A stretch of 45,361 nt of DNA, from the NCBI RefSeq assembly GCF_001557235.1, contig NZ_LSJI01000046.1:1-45361 (forward strand), given 5' to 3'. This document shows, piece after piece, positions 24,463 to 32,720 of this stretch (its first letter is position 1; each line of letters starts with the position of its first letter). The DNA comes from Phenylobacterium sp. CCH9-H3. Its GTDB lineage: Bacteria > Pseudomonadota > Alphaproteobacteria > Caulobacterales > Caulobacteraceae. The notes beneath the pieces were generated by a model. That model made no database searches. It was not told where the DNA came from and saw only the letters and a program-made list of their open reading frames with translations. The position numbers and the translations under genes are program-made.

Positions 24463-26253
24463 CTAGACCAGCCGCTTGCCGGCGTCGTCGATGATCGAGC
24501 CCAGATCCCGGGCTTCCTCGGCCATGATCATCTCATTGTGCGCCTTGCCGGAGGGGATCATCGGGAAGCAGTTCTCTTCCTTGGTGACCCGGCAGTCGAA
24601 CAACACCGGCTTCCGGACCTCGACCATCTCGCGGATCTTGTCGTCCAGTTCGTCGGGGTGCTCGGCGCGGAAGCCGACGCCGCCATAGGCCTCGGCCAGC
24701 TTCACGAAGTCGGGCAGGGACGAGGAGTAGGAGTGCGAATAGCGCTCGCCGTGCAGCAGCTGTTGCCACTGGCGCACCATGCCCATCCACTCGTTGTTGA
24801 GGATGAACACCTTGATCGGCAGGTCGTACTGAACGGCCGTCGAGATCTCCTGCATGGTCATCTGCACGCTGGCGTCGCCGCCGATGTCGATGACCAGGGC
24901 GTCCGGGTGAGCCATCTGCACGCCCACGGCGGCCGGCAGGCCATAGCCCATGGTGCCCAGGCCGCCGGACGTCATCCAGCGGTTCGGCTCCTCGAAATGG
25001 TAGAACTGGGCGGCCCACATCTGGTGCTGGCCGACCTCGGTGGTGATGTAGGTGTCGCGGTCCTTGGTCAGCTCGTACAGGCGCTGGATGGCGTACTGCG
25101 GCTTGATCAGCTTGCTGTCCGGCGCATAGCCGAACGAGTTGCGAGCTCGCCAGCCATCGATCTCCGTCCACCAGGTCTTCATGGCGGCCGGATCGGTGGC
25201 CAGGTTCCGCTGCTTCCACGCCGCGATCATGTCCTCCAGCACCTGGCCCGCATCGCCGACGATGCCGATGTCGGCGCGGACGTTCTTGCCGATCGAACTG
25301 GCGTCCACGTCGATGTGGATCTTGCGCGAGGTGGGGGCGAAGGCGTCCAGGCGCCCAGTCACCCGGTCGTCGAAGCGTGCGCCGATGGCCACCATGACGT
25401 CGCAGTCGTGCATGGCGTTGTTGGCCTCGAACGAGCCGTGCATGCCCAGCATGCCCAGCCACTTCGGGTCCGACGCCGGGAAGGCCCCCAGGCCCATCAG
25501 GGTCGAGGTCACCGGCGCGCCGGTCAGTTCGGCGAACTCGCGCAACAGCCGGGCCGCCTTCGGGCCGGCGTTGATCACGCCGCCGCCGGTGTAGAGGATC
25601 GGCTTCTTCGCCTTGGCGATCATGGCGACGGCCTCGGCGATCTTGCCGGCGTCGCCCTTGGTCCGGGGCGAATAGTTGTGGGCGTGCTTCACCTCGCCCG
25701 GGCCCTTGTAGACGCCCTTGCCGAACTGGACGTCCTTGGGGATGTCGATGACCACCGGGCCGGGGCGGCCCGAGGTGGCGATATGGAACGCCTCGTGCAG
25801 GACGCGCGGCAGGTCGGCGACGTCCTTCACCAGGTAGTTGTGCTTGGTGCAGGGCCGGGTGATGCCGATGGTGTCGCATTCCTGGAAGGCGTCGGTGCCG
25901 ATCAGGTGGGTGGCGACCTGGCCCGTGATCACGATCATGGGGATCGAGTCCATCAGGGCGTCGACGATGCCGGTGACCGCGTTGGTGGCGCCGGGACCGG
26001 AGGTGACCAGGACCACGCCCGGTTTGCCGGTCGACCGGGCATAGCCTTCGGCGGCGTGGGTCGCGCCCTGCTCGTGCCGGACCAGGACGTGCTGCAGCCG
26101 CGGCTCGGCGAACAGCGCGTCGTAGATGGGCAGGACCGCTCCGCCCGGATAGCCGAACAGCACCTCAACGCCCTGGTCGATAAGGGCGCGCACGACCATC
26201 TCGGCGCCGGAGATGGTGTCTTGCTGGGCTTCGATCGTCTGGTGGGCGGACAT
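24463..26253 (-). CDS. ilvB: Acetolactate synthase large (catalytic) subunit
   Basis: This is a 596-aa ThDP enzyme, the first shared step of valine, leucine and isoleucine synthesis. Three domains are clear: the N-terminal ThDP-binding Pyr domain (LIDQGVEVLFGYPGGAVLPI; catalytic Glu in VRHEQGATHAAEGYAR), the central FAD-binding domain, and the C-terminal PP domain with GDASVQMTMQEISTAVQYDL followed by NN. Length is normal. The ATG is at 26253. The leader contains an attenuator. The small subunit gene ilvH is not adjacent; it lies about 5.9 kb downstream. Confidence 0.97.
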   Translation of the reverse strand: MSAHQTIEAQQDTISGAEMVVRALIDQGVEVLFGYPGGAVLPIYDALFAEPRLQHVLVRHEQGATHAAEGYARSTGKPGVVLVTSGPGATNAVTGIVDALMDSIPMIVITGQVATHLIGTDAFQECDTIGITRPCTKHNYLVKDVADLPRVLHEAFHIATSGRPGPVVIDIPKDVQFGKGVYKGPGEVKHAHNYSPRTKGDAGKIAEAVAMIAKAKKPILYTGGGVINAGPKAARLLREFAELTGAPVTSTLMGLGAFPASDPKWLGMLGMHGSFEANNAMHDCDVMVAIGARFDDRVTGRLDAFAPTSRKIHIDVDASSIGKNVRADIGIVGDAGQVLEDMIAAWKQRNLATDPAAMKTWWTEIDGWRARNSFGYAPDSKLIKPQYAIQRLYELTKDRDTYITTEVGQHQMWAAQFYHFEEPNRWMTSGGLGTMGYGLPAAVGVQMAHPDALVIDIGGDASVQMTMQEISTAVQYDLPIKVFILNNEWMGMVRQWQQLLHGERYSHSYSSSLPDFVKLAEAYGGVGFRAEHPDELDDKIREMVEVRKPVLFDCRVTKEENCFPMIPSGKAHNEMIMAEEARDLGSIIDDAGKRLV

Positions 26254-26277
26254 GTGGGGCTCGGGGTTCAGGGCAAT

Positions 26278-26299
26278 AAAAAAGGCCCTCTGGGGGCCT
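26278..26299 (-). terminator. ilvB attenuator (intrinsic terminator)
   Basis: On the minus strand AGGCCC and GGGCCT form a perfect 6-bp stem with a 5-nt loop, followed directly by TTTTTT, 25 bp before the ilvB start. A second hairpin, CTGACG-ATGG-CGTCAG (26336-26321), lies between leader peptide and terminator. This layout fits transcription attenuation. Confidence 0.85.
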
Positions 26300-26340
26300 G
26301 GGACAAGCGACCGGTCGGTCCTGACGCCATCGTCAGTCCG

Positions 26341-26376
26341 TTACGGCCGCCCTACGAGTACAAGAATGTTGCGCAC
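26341..26376 (-). CDS. ilvB leader peptide
   Basis: GTG at 26376 begins an 11-codon frame, MRNILVLVGRP, ending at TAA. Five consecutive codons are Ile-Leu-Val-Leu-Val, the products of the pathway, followed by the attenuator. Ribosome stalling when branched-chain aminoacyl-tRNA is scarce would favour read-through. GGGAAA upstream is a weak ribosome site. Confidence 0.8.
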   Translation of the reverse strand: MRNILVLVGRP

Positions 26377-26421
26377 GAGATTTCCCGCGAAAGATAGGAA
26401 ACGGCGTGTCGCATGCTCTGC

Positions 26422-27351
26422 CTAGCCCGTCAAGGTGGGGTGGAGCGCAAGAAACTGCCTCCATTGGTGCGGGTGGTCTGCGGCGTCGATCCGCGGCCAG
26501 CCCGCCATCTGCCCGCGCATCCAGGTCATCTGGCGCTTGGCATAGCGGCGGGTCTCCTGCTGGGCGGCGGCCAGCGCGGTCGGAAGGTTCGTCTCGCCGC
26601 GCAGATGGGCGGCCAACTCGCGGACGCCCACCGCCTTCATGGCGGGCAGGGCGGGGTCGAGGCCGCGGGCCATCAAGGCGCGCACCTCGTCCAGGGCGCC
26701 CGTTGCGATCATCGCCTCCAGCCGCGCGTCGCAGCGCGCGTACAGCGCCTCGCGCGGCGGCTCCAGCGCCACGGCCGTCCAGGAGCCGGCGGGCAGGCCG
26801 CCCGAGGCCCTCGCCTGATGATCGGTGAGGCAGACGCCGGTCGCGGCATGAACTTCCCATGCGCGGGTCAGCCGCTGACGGTCGCCCACCTCGATGCGGG
26901 TCGCGGCGGCGGGGTCGACGGTCGCCAGCCTGGACCGGAAGGCCTCCTCGCCCATCGCCTCGAACTCGGCGGCCGCGGCATGGCGGACTTCCGCGGGGAT
27001 CTCCGGGATCTCGGCCAGGCCCTTGGTCAGGGCGCTGAAGTAGAGGCCTGTGCCGCCGACCACGATCGCATCGCGGCCGCGTGCGCCGACGTCGGCGATG
27101 ATGTCCGACGCCGCCCTCAGCCAGCGGCCCACCGACCAGCCATCGGCCGGATCGACCGTGCCGAACAAGTGATGCGGGGCGGCGGCCAGTTCATCAGCGG
27201 TCGGCCCTGCGGTGATCACCGAGAGGCCGGCGTAGAGCTGCATGGAATCGGCATTGACGATCTCGCCGCCCGTCGACCGCGCCAGCTCTTGCCCGAGGGC
27301 GGACTTGCCGCTTGCGGTCGGTCCGGCGATCAGCCAGATGCGGCCCGTCAT
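26422..27351 (-). CDS. miaA: tRNA dimethylallyltransferase MiaA
   Basis: This is a 309-aa enzyme that prenylates A37 of tRNAs reading UNN codons. P-loop [11 protein letters not shown] is at residues 9-19. Further motifs are [27 protein letters not shown], and the C-terminal [18 protein letters not shown] motif (here [18 protein letters not shown]). I chose the ATG at 27351, which gives [12 protein letters not shown]. It overlaps the divergent serB start: the CATG at 27349-27352 contains both start codons. The ilvB leader follows immediately after its stop. Confidence 0.96.
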   Translation of the reverse strand: MTGRIWLIAGPTASGKSALGQELARSTGGEIVNADSMQLYAGLSVITAGPTADELAAAPHHLFGTVDPADGWSVGRWLRAASDIIADVGARGRDAIVVGGTGLYFSALTKGLAEIPEIPAEVRHAAAAEFEAMGEEAFRSRLATVDPAAATRIEVGDRQRLTRAWEVHAATGVCLTDHQARASGGLPAGSWTAVALEPPREALYARCDARLEAMIATGALDEVRALMARGLDPALPAMKAVGVRELAAHLRGETNLPTALAAAQQETRRYAKRQMTWMRGQMAGWPRIDAADHPHQWRQFLALHPTLTG

Positions 27352-28240
27352 GGAACTCGTCCTCACCCTCGTCGGCCCCGATCCGGCCCAGGCGGCCATA
27401 GCCGCGGATCGCGCGTCTTCAGCGCTCGCAGCCGCAGGGGCGGGCGTCAAGGCGCCCATCCCGCTGGGCGATGGCGCCCTGGACATCCCGGTGATCGCCG
27501 CTCCGGCCGACGCGCGCGCGAAGGTGGAGGGAGCGTTGGTCGACGTGGCGGTGGATGCCTGCCTCCAGCCCGCCGCCGGCCGCAGGAAGCGCCTGCTGAT
27601 CGCCGACATGGACTCCACGATCATCAACGTCGAATGCATCGACGAGCTGGCCGACTTCGCCGGCGTGAAGGCTCAGGTCTCCGAGATCACCGAGCGGGCC
27701 ATGCGGGGCGAGCTGGACTTCGAGGGGGCGCTCAAGGCGCGGGTGGCGATGCTGAAGGGGCTGCCGCTCGCCGACCTGCAACGGGCCTATGACGAGCGGG
27801 TGCGGCTCAACCCCGGCGCGCGGACGCTGGTGCGGACCATGACCGCCCATGGCGCCAAGGCGTTCCTGGTATCGGGCGGCTTCAACTTCTTCACGCGCCG
27901 GGTGGCGGAGGCAGCGGGGTTCGACGCCAACCGCGCCAACACCCTGATCGAGGCGGACGGCGCCTTGGCGGGCCAGGTTGGCGAACCGATCCTCGGTCGC
28001 GAAGCCAAGCTGGCGGCGCTGAGAGAAGAGGCCGCCAACCTCGGCATCCCGCTATCGGAAACCCTGGCGGTTGGAGACGGGGCGAACGACCTGGCCATGA
28101 TCGAGGCGGCGGGACTGGGCGTGGCCTACCGCGCCAAGCCGATCGTGGCGGCTGAGGCCGACGCCAAGGTCGACCACGCCGACCTCACGGCGCTGCTCTA
28201 CTTCCAGGGCTATTGCGCCGACCAGTTCGCGACCGACTGA
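27350..28240 (+). CDS. serB: Phosphoserine phosphatase SerB
   Basis: This is a 296-aa HAD-family enzyme, the last step of serine synthesis. HAD motif I is [20 protein letters not shown] (catalytic Asp in DMDST), motif II is [14 protein letters not shown], and motif IV is [20 protein letters not shown]. An N-terminal regulatory ACT-like region spans about 1-75. The ATG at 27350 overlaps the miaA start. The stop overlaps the next start as TGATG, so the HAD gene downstream is translationally coupled. Confidence 0.95.
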   Translation: MELVLTLVGPDPAQAAIAADRASSALAAAGAGVKAPIPLGDGALDIPVIAAPADARAKVEGALVDVAVDACLQPAAGRRKRLLIADMDSTIINVECIDELADFAGVKAQVSEITERAMRGELDFEGALKARVAMLKGLPLADLQRAYDERVRLNPGARTLVRTMTAHGAKAFLVSGGFNFFTRRVAEAAGFDANRANTLIEADGALAGQVGEPILGREAKLAALREEAANLGIPLSETLAVGDGANDLAMIEAAGLGVAYRAKPIVAAEADAKVDHADLTALLYFQGYCADQFATD

Positions 28241-28896
28241 TGGCGCTTCCCCGCACCCCCAAGGCCGTGGTGTTCGACATGGACGGCCTGCTGGTCGACA
28301 CCGAGACGGTGGTCTACCGGGCCATGCAGCGGGCGGCCGGCGGGATCGGCTCGGAAATGCCGTTCGGCACCTTCCAGCGCATGGTCGGCCTGCAGCACGC
28401 GCACAGCGACCTGATCCTGATCGAACATTTCGGCGACGGCTTCGACCTGGCGGCCTGGTCCGCCGCCGTCAGCGCCCACTTCCGCGAAGAGCTGGCCGCC
28501 GGCATCGCGCTCAAGGCGGGGGCGGTGGAGATCCTGGACCATCTTGACGACCTGGGCTTGCCGCGCGCCATCGCCACCTCGTCCAGCCTGGAGAGCGTCC
28601 GCGCCAGCCTGGGGCCGCACAGCCTGGTGGACCGCTTCCACGCCCTGATCACCCGCGACGTCCAGACTCGCGGCAAGCCGCATCCCGAGCCCTTCCTGAA
28701 GGCCGCGGAGGCCCTGGGGATCGATCCTGTCGACTGCCTTGCGCTGGAGGACAGTCACAATGGCGTTCGGGCCGCCTCGGCGGCGGGGATGATGACGGTC
28801 ATGGTGCCGGACATGCTGGACCCGACAGAGGAGATGGAGACGCTCTGCGTTCGCATCGCCCGCGACCTGCATGAGGTTCGGACCTGGCTGGGCTAG
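28240..28896 (+). CDS. HAD-superfamily sugar-phosphate-type phosphatase
   Basis: This is a 218-aa HAD hydrolase of the beta-phosphoglucomutase/phosphoglycolate phosphatase group. Motif I is VVFDMDGLLVDTE, motif II is AIATSSS, the lysine of motif III is in TRGKPHPEPFLKAA, and motif IV is CLALEDSHNGVRAASAAGM. A small helical cap lies between I and II. Substrate unknown. It is coupled to serB by TGATG. Confidence 0.93.
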   Translation: MALPRTPKAVVFDMDGLLVDTETVVYRAMQRAAGGIGSEMPFGTFQRMVGLQHAHSDLILIEHFGDGFDLAAWSAAVSAHFREELAAGIALKAGAVEILDHLDDLGLPRAIATSSSLESVRASLGPHSLVDRFHALITRDVQTRGKPHPEPFLKAAEALGIDPVDCLALEDSHNGVRAASAAGMMTVMVPDMLDPTEEMETLCVRIARDLHEVRTWLG

Positions 28897-28932
28897 AAAA
28901 ACCCTCCTCCCGGCCGGGACCAGGGAGGAGGG
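28897..28932 (-). terminator. Intrinsic terminator for the UrcA gene, possibly bidirectional
   Basis: CCCTCCTCCC (28902-28911) and GGGAGGAGGG (28923-28932) form a perfect 10-bp stem. On the minus strand it is followed by TTTTT. It also lies directly after the stop of the plus-strand HAD gene. Confidence 0.85.
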
Positions 28933-28936
28933 ACAG

Positions 28937-29287
28937 TCACCGGACCCATGGGCTTGGGGGCCTCTCGGCCGGTTCTGCGGAGAGCCATTGGGCGTAGGCG
29001 AGCGTGAGCGGCGGAGCCTTCAGCCGAGCGACCGCGGCGGCGACGGCTTCGCGACGACAGCGCCACTCGCGGCCTTCCCGACCAGGAAACAGTTGGGATC
29101 GCGGTTGGGTGCAAAGCTCACGTGCGGCGCCGTTGAGCCGTGCCAGCATTGCAGCCGCACCCGCCGCGCTGGTGAGATCAAGGTCGCTGATGACCACCCG
29201 CGCCATCAGAAGTTCGCGACGGGGCTCTGCTTGCGCCGCGCCCGCCAGAGCGGCGGCGGCTAGCAACAACATGCCTATCCGATGCAC
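28937..29287 (-). CDS. UrcA-family exported protein
   Basis: This is a 116-aa protein with a signal peptide (MHRIGMLLLAAAALAGAAQA). The mature part has the UrcA pattern: VVISDLDLTSAAGAAAMLAR followed by paired cysteines (ELCTQP; WRCRREAVAAAVARL) that probably form a disulfide. The family is common in Caulobacterales and Sphingomonadales and has no known function. I chose GTG at 29287 because TGGAGG lies 5 nt upstream; an ATG at 29299 would place the ribosome site inside the gene. A 10-bp inverted repeat lies upstream. Confidence 0.8.
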   Translation of the reverse strand: MHRIGMLLLAAAALAGAAQAEPRRELLMARVVISDLDLTSAAGAAAMLARLNGAARELCTQPRSQLFPGREGREWRCRREAVAAAVARLKAPPLTLAYAQWLSAEPAERPPSPWVR

Positions 29288-29298
29288 CGACGCCTCCA

Positions 29299-29334
29299 TT
29301 TGTTACGCAAGTAATTTTCTACAGGCGTAACAAA
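29299..29334. promoter_or_regulatory. 10-bp inverted repeat upstream of the UrcA gene
   Basis: TTTGTTACGC (29299-29308) and GCGTAACAAA (29325-29334) are perfect complements with a 16-nt AT-rich spacer. A nested TTAC-GCAA-GTAA dyad lies at 29303-29314. Position suggests an operator, not a terminator. Confidence 0.6.
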
Positions 29335-29380
29335 TTGAGTCAAGCCGGCATCGCGCGGCGTTCACGAAGTGGCGGGCGTC

Positions 29381-30274
29381 CTATCGTCCCGTCGGACCGC
29401 GTTCGAAGTAGCGGAAGAATGCGCTATCGGGGGACAGGACCAGGGTCGTCTCGCCGTCGGCGAGGCTTGCCTCATAGGCCTGCATCGAGCGGAAGAAGGC
29501 CGCGAACGACGGGTCCTTGCCGAAGCTGTTGGCGAAGATCCGGGTGCGCAGGGCGTCGCCCTCACCAGTGATCTGGCCCGACTGCTCACGGGCGGTGGCG
29601 AGCGTGATCGCCACCTCCTTGTCGGCCTGGGCGATGATCTCGCGCTTCTTCTGTTCCCCCTCGGCGCGCAGCTGGGCGGCGACCTGCTGGCGGGAGGTCG
29701 ACATGCGGCGGAAGACCGCCTCGCGGTTCTGGGCCGGCAGGTCGGCGCGGCGGATGCGCAGATCGATGACCTCAATCCCGAGGCGGGAGGCCTTGGCTCT
29801 GCGATCGACGTCGACGCGGGCCTGCTGCATCAGCTGGGCGCGGCGGCCGGAGATGATGTCGGTGGCGCTGGCCGAGCCCAGCACCTGGCGCAGGGACGAG
29901 TTCACCAGTCGTTCGATCCGGTCCGCCGCCGTCTGCTCGTCGCGCAGGGTGCGGTAGAACTGCAGGGGATCGGAGATGCGGTAGCGGATGAAGGCGTCCA
30001 CCACGAGCCGCTCCTGGCCCGCGGTGATGATCTCCTCCTGGTCGGCCTCCAGCGCGATGTTGCGCCGGTCCATCTTGAAGACCTGCTGGAAGAACGGGAC
30101 CTTCAGGTGCAGGCCCGCCTCACTCTTGCCGGGCGCGTTGATCACGCGGACCGGATCGCCGAGGGCCACCACCAGCGCCTGCTGGCGCTGGTCGACCACG
30201 AAGAAGGTCTGCGTCAGGGTGAACAGGAGCGCGGCGGCCAGCAGGCCGTAGACGACATGGCGGGAGCTGGTCAT
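29381..30274 (-). CDS. hflC: FtsH modulator HflC
   Basis: This is a 297-aa SPFH/prohibitin-domain protein with one N-terminal membrane anchor (VVYGLLAAALLFTLTQTFFV). It is followed by VDQRQQALVVALGDPVRVI, the typical start of the SPFH domain. With HflK it forms the periplasmic cage around the FtsH protease. It overlaps hflK by ATGA. Confidence 0.95.
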   Translation of the reverse strand: MTSSRHVVYGLLAAALLFTLTQTFFVVDQRQQALVVALGDPVRVINAPGKSEAGLHLKVPFFQQVFKMDRRNIALEADQEEIITAGQERLVVDAFIRYRISDPLQFYRTLRDEQTAADRIERLVNSSLRQVLGSASATDIISGRRAQLMQQARVDVDRRAKASRLGIEVIDLRIRRADLPAQNREAVFRRMSTSRQQVAAQLRAEGEQKKREIIAQADKEVAITLATAREQSGQITGEGDALRTRIFANSFGKDPSFAAFFRSMQAYEASLADGETTLVLSPDSAFFRYFERGPTGR

Positions 30275-31431
30275 TGGGCGCCCTTCGACTGGGGCTGGGT
30301 CGGCGCGGCCTCGACTTGCGGCGGGGGCGCCAGGGCCTGGCTCCGCGGCCGGAACACGTCGGGGGGCAGGATGATCGGGGCCGTGGCGCCCTTGGCGTCG
30401 ATCACCACCTTGTTGGACGACTGCAGGATCCGCTGCATGGTCTCGATGTAGAGACGGTCGCGGGTCACACCCGGGGCGCGGCGGTACTCGGTGTAGATCT
30501 GATTGAACCGCGCCGCCTCGCCGGTGGCTTCGCGCACGGCCTGCTCGCGATAGGCCTGGGCGGCCTGGGTGATGCGCGCGGCGTCGCCCTTGGCCTCGTT
30601 GATCACGCGGTTGCGATAGGTGTTGGCCTCGTTCTCGGCGCTGTCGGCGTCCTGCTGGGCGTTGTTCACCTCGCGGAACGCGCCGACCACTTCCGGCGGC
30701 GGGTTGGCCGAGCGGATCTGCACTTCAACGATGCTGATGCCGGCGCCCCAGGAGTCCAGGGTCCGCTGCATCAACTCGGCGGTCTGCTGCTGCACCTGGC
30801 CTCGGCCCGTCGAGATGATGGGCTGGAGCGGGGTCTTGCCGACCACCTCGCGCATGGCGCTCTCGGCGACCGCCTTCACGGCCGCCTCGGGGTCGCGCGT
30901 GGCGAACAGATAGCGGGCGGCGTCCGACACGCGCCAGGTGACGCTGAAGTCGATGTCGATGATCTGCTCATCGCCCGTCAGCATCTGGCTTTCGGCCGGA
31001 GAGTCGGCCTCGGGGCCGCTCCCGCCGACCAGCGTGTTGTTGAGCTTGGTGACCGCCACCTTCTCGACCCGCTCGATGGGGAAGGGCAGGTGGTAGTTGG
31101 GCCCGGGGGAGGCGGACCGCGAATAGGAGCCGAAGGTCAGCACCACCGCCTGTTCGCCCGGCTGGACCAGATAGATGCCCGAGGCCGCCCAGAGCGCGAA
31201 GACGCCGCCGGCGATGATGGGGATCAATCCGCGCCTGGGCCGCCCGCCCGGGCCGCCCATCATGTCCCGCAGGCGCTGGGCGATCTGATCGAAATTGGCG
31301 TTGAAGTCGGGGCCGCCGGGACGGCGCGGGCCGCCGCCGCCGCCCGAGGGGCGCCGTGGCTGGTCGCGTTTGTCGTCGCCGCCGGACGGCGAACCCCAGG
31401 GTCCCGGGTTGGCGTTGTCGTTCCAGGGCAT
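30271..31431 (-). CDS. hflK: FtsH modulator HflK
   Basis: This is a 386-aa partner of HflC. A Gly/Pro/Arg-rich N-terminal tail precedes the membrane segment (LIPIIAGGVFALWAASGIYL), then SPFH domain YLVQPGEQAVVLTFGSY and a helical C-terminal region. I chose ATG at 31431 because MPWNDNANPGPWG is the usual HflK start. An ATG at 31467 adds 12 residues and has AAGGGA 9 nt upstream, so it is a serious alternative. It is divergent from the Mrp gene. Confidence 0.93.
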   Translation of the reverse strand: MPWNDNANPGPWGSPSGGDDKRDQPRRPSGGGGGPRRPGGPDFNANFDQIAQRLRDMMGGPGGRPRRGLIPIIAGGVFALWAASGIYLVQPGEQAVVLTFGSYSRSASPGPNYHLPFPIERVEKVAVTKLNNTLVGGSGPEADSPAESQMLTGDEQIIDIDFSVTWRVSDAARYLFATRDPEAAVKAVAESAMREVVGKTPLQPIISTGRGQVQQQTAELMQRTLDSWGAGISIVEVQIRSANPPPEVVGAFREVNNAQQDADSAENEANTYRNRVINEAKGDAARITQAAQAYREQAVREATGEAARFNQIYTEYRRAPGVTRDRLYIETMQRILQSSNKVVIDAKGATAPIILPPDVFRPRSQALAPPPQVEAAPTQPQSKGAQ

Positions 31432-31570
31432 CAGGTGGTTCGCGTCATGCTCCCTCGGGACATTCACTCAGTCCCTTGAACGCCCGTGTCTAAAGCCCCC
31501 ATCGGACTTGTAAACCGGCGCCTCCAGCCGGATATGAGACCCCCACCTGAGCAAAGCAAGACAAAGCGGC

Positions 31571-32710
31571 ATGAGCGAAGCGGCAGGCCCCGACCGGACG
31601 GCCATCCTGAAGGCCCTCGACGAGGTCATCGATCCCAAGTCGGGGAAGGGGCTGGCCAGCGCAGGCCTGGTGCGCGGCCTCGTGCTGCGTAGCGGCCGCG
31701 CCGCCTTCATGCTGGAGGTCGCGCCGGCCGACATCGACCTCTACCGCACGGTGCGCGACCGCGCCGAGGAGGTGCTGGCCCTCGCCGACGGCGTCGAGAC
31801 GGCGCAGGTGGTGCTGACCTCGGAACTTCAGGCGCCGTCGGCGCCGCAACTGAAGGTCAGTCCCCGCCGGCCGCAGCCTGGCGAGACGCCGCCGGCCCGC
31901 CGCGCCCGCATCGCGGAGGACCCTCAGGCCCAGCTCCACCCGATGGTGGACGCGGTGCGGCCGCCGCATGTGAAGAAGGTCATCGCGGTCGCCAGCGGCA
32001 AGGGCGGAGTGGGCAAGTCGACGGTCTCGACCAACCTGGCCGCGGCTTTCGCGGTGCTGGGCAAGCGGGTCGGCCTCCTCGACGCCGACATCTACGGCCC
32101 CTCGGCGCCGACCATGCTGGGCGTCGACGGCGACCCGACCTTCGACGCGGACAAGCGGCTGAACCCCATGGAGGCGTGGGGCGTGAAGGTCATGTCCATC
32201 GGCTTCATCGTCGAGCCGGGCACCGCCAATATCTGGCGCGGCCCCATGGCCTCCTCGGCCCTGCGCAGCCTGCTGAACTCCAACTGGGGGACCGAGGCCG
32301 AGCCGCTGGACGTGCTCGTCATCGACCTTCCGCCCGGCACCGGCGACATCCAGCTCACGCTCGTGCAGAAGCTGAAGATGGACGGGGTGGTGATCGTCTC
32401 CACGCCGCAGGAGATCGCCCTGATCGACGCCCGCCGCGCGGCGCAGATGTTCGAGAAGACGGGCGCGCCGATCCTGGGCGTGGTCGAGAACATGGCCTAT
32501 TTCGCCGACAGCTCCGGCGCGCGCGTGCCGATCTTCGGCGAGGGCGGAGCTCGGCGGGAGGCGGAGCGGCTGGGCGTGCCGCTGCTGGCCGAGATTCCGA
32601 TCGAGGTGCCGCTGCGCGAAGCCTGCGACGCCGGACGGCCGCTGGTGGCGACCAATACCGAGAGCGCGGCGGCCCAGGCGTTCCTGGAGCTGGCCCGCAA
32701 GCTCTCCTAG
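31571..32710 (+). CDS. mrp: Mrp/ApbC-type P-loop ATPase (Fe-S carrier family) without CxxC
   Basis: This is a 379-aa protein. An N-terminal MIP18/DUF59 domain spans about 8-85. A deviant Walker A, ASGKGGVGKST, follows at 141-151, with LLDADIYGPSAPTMLG and VLVIDLPPGTGDIQLT. The family carries Fe-S clusters on a C-terminal CxxC dimer motif after ENMxYF. Here that site reads VENMAYFADSSGARVPIFG (residues 305-323), and the only cysteine in the protein is Cys352. It may bind no cluster in the usual way. Family membership is secure; the biochemical role is open. Confidence 0.92.
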   Translation: MSEAAGPDRTAILKALDEVIDPKSGKGLASAGLVRGLVLRSGRAAFMLEVAPADIDLYRTVRDRAEEVLALADGVETAQVVLTSELQAPSAPQLKVSPRRPQPGETPPARRARIAEDPQAQLHPMVDAVRPPHVKKVIAVASGKGGVGKSTVSTNLAAAFAVLGKRVGLLDADIYGPSAPTMLGVDGDPTFDADKRLNPMEAWGVKVMSIGFIVEPGTANIWRGPMASSALRSLLNSNWGTEAEPLDVLVIDLPPGTGDIQLTLVQKLKMDGVVIVSTPQEIALIDARRAAQMFEKTGAPILGVVENMAYFADSSGARVPIFGEGGARREAERLGVPLLAEIPIEVPLREACDAGRPLVATNTESAAAQAFLELARKLS

Positions 32711-32720
32711 ACGGCGCGCG

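Noticed and set aside
22267..26397. A 1376-codon open frame on the plus strand
   Set aside because: It runs antisense to ilvB, the VOC gene and the deacylase and out of frame with the 339-aa gene. Its composition (Gly/Arg/Val/His-rich, low complexity) is typical of a GC-driven shadow frame.
31431..31448. Five-codon frame (MTRTT) whose stop overlaps the hflK ATG
   Set aside because: It looks like an upstream coupling ORF, but GAGGGAG is only 1 nt from its ATG, too close to serve as a ribosome site.
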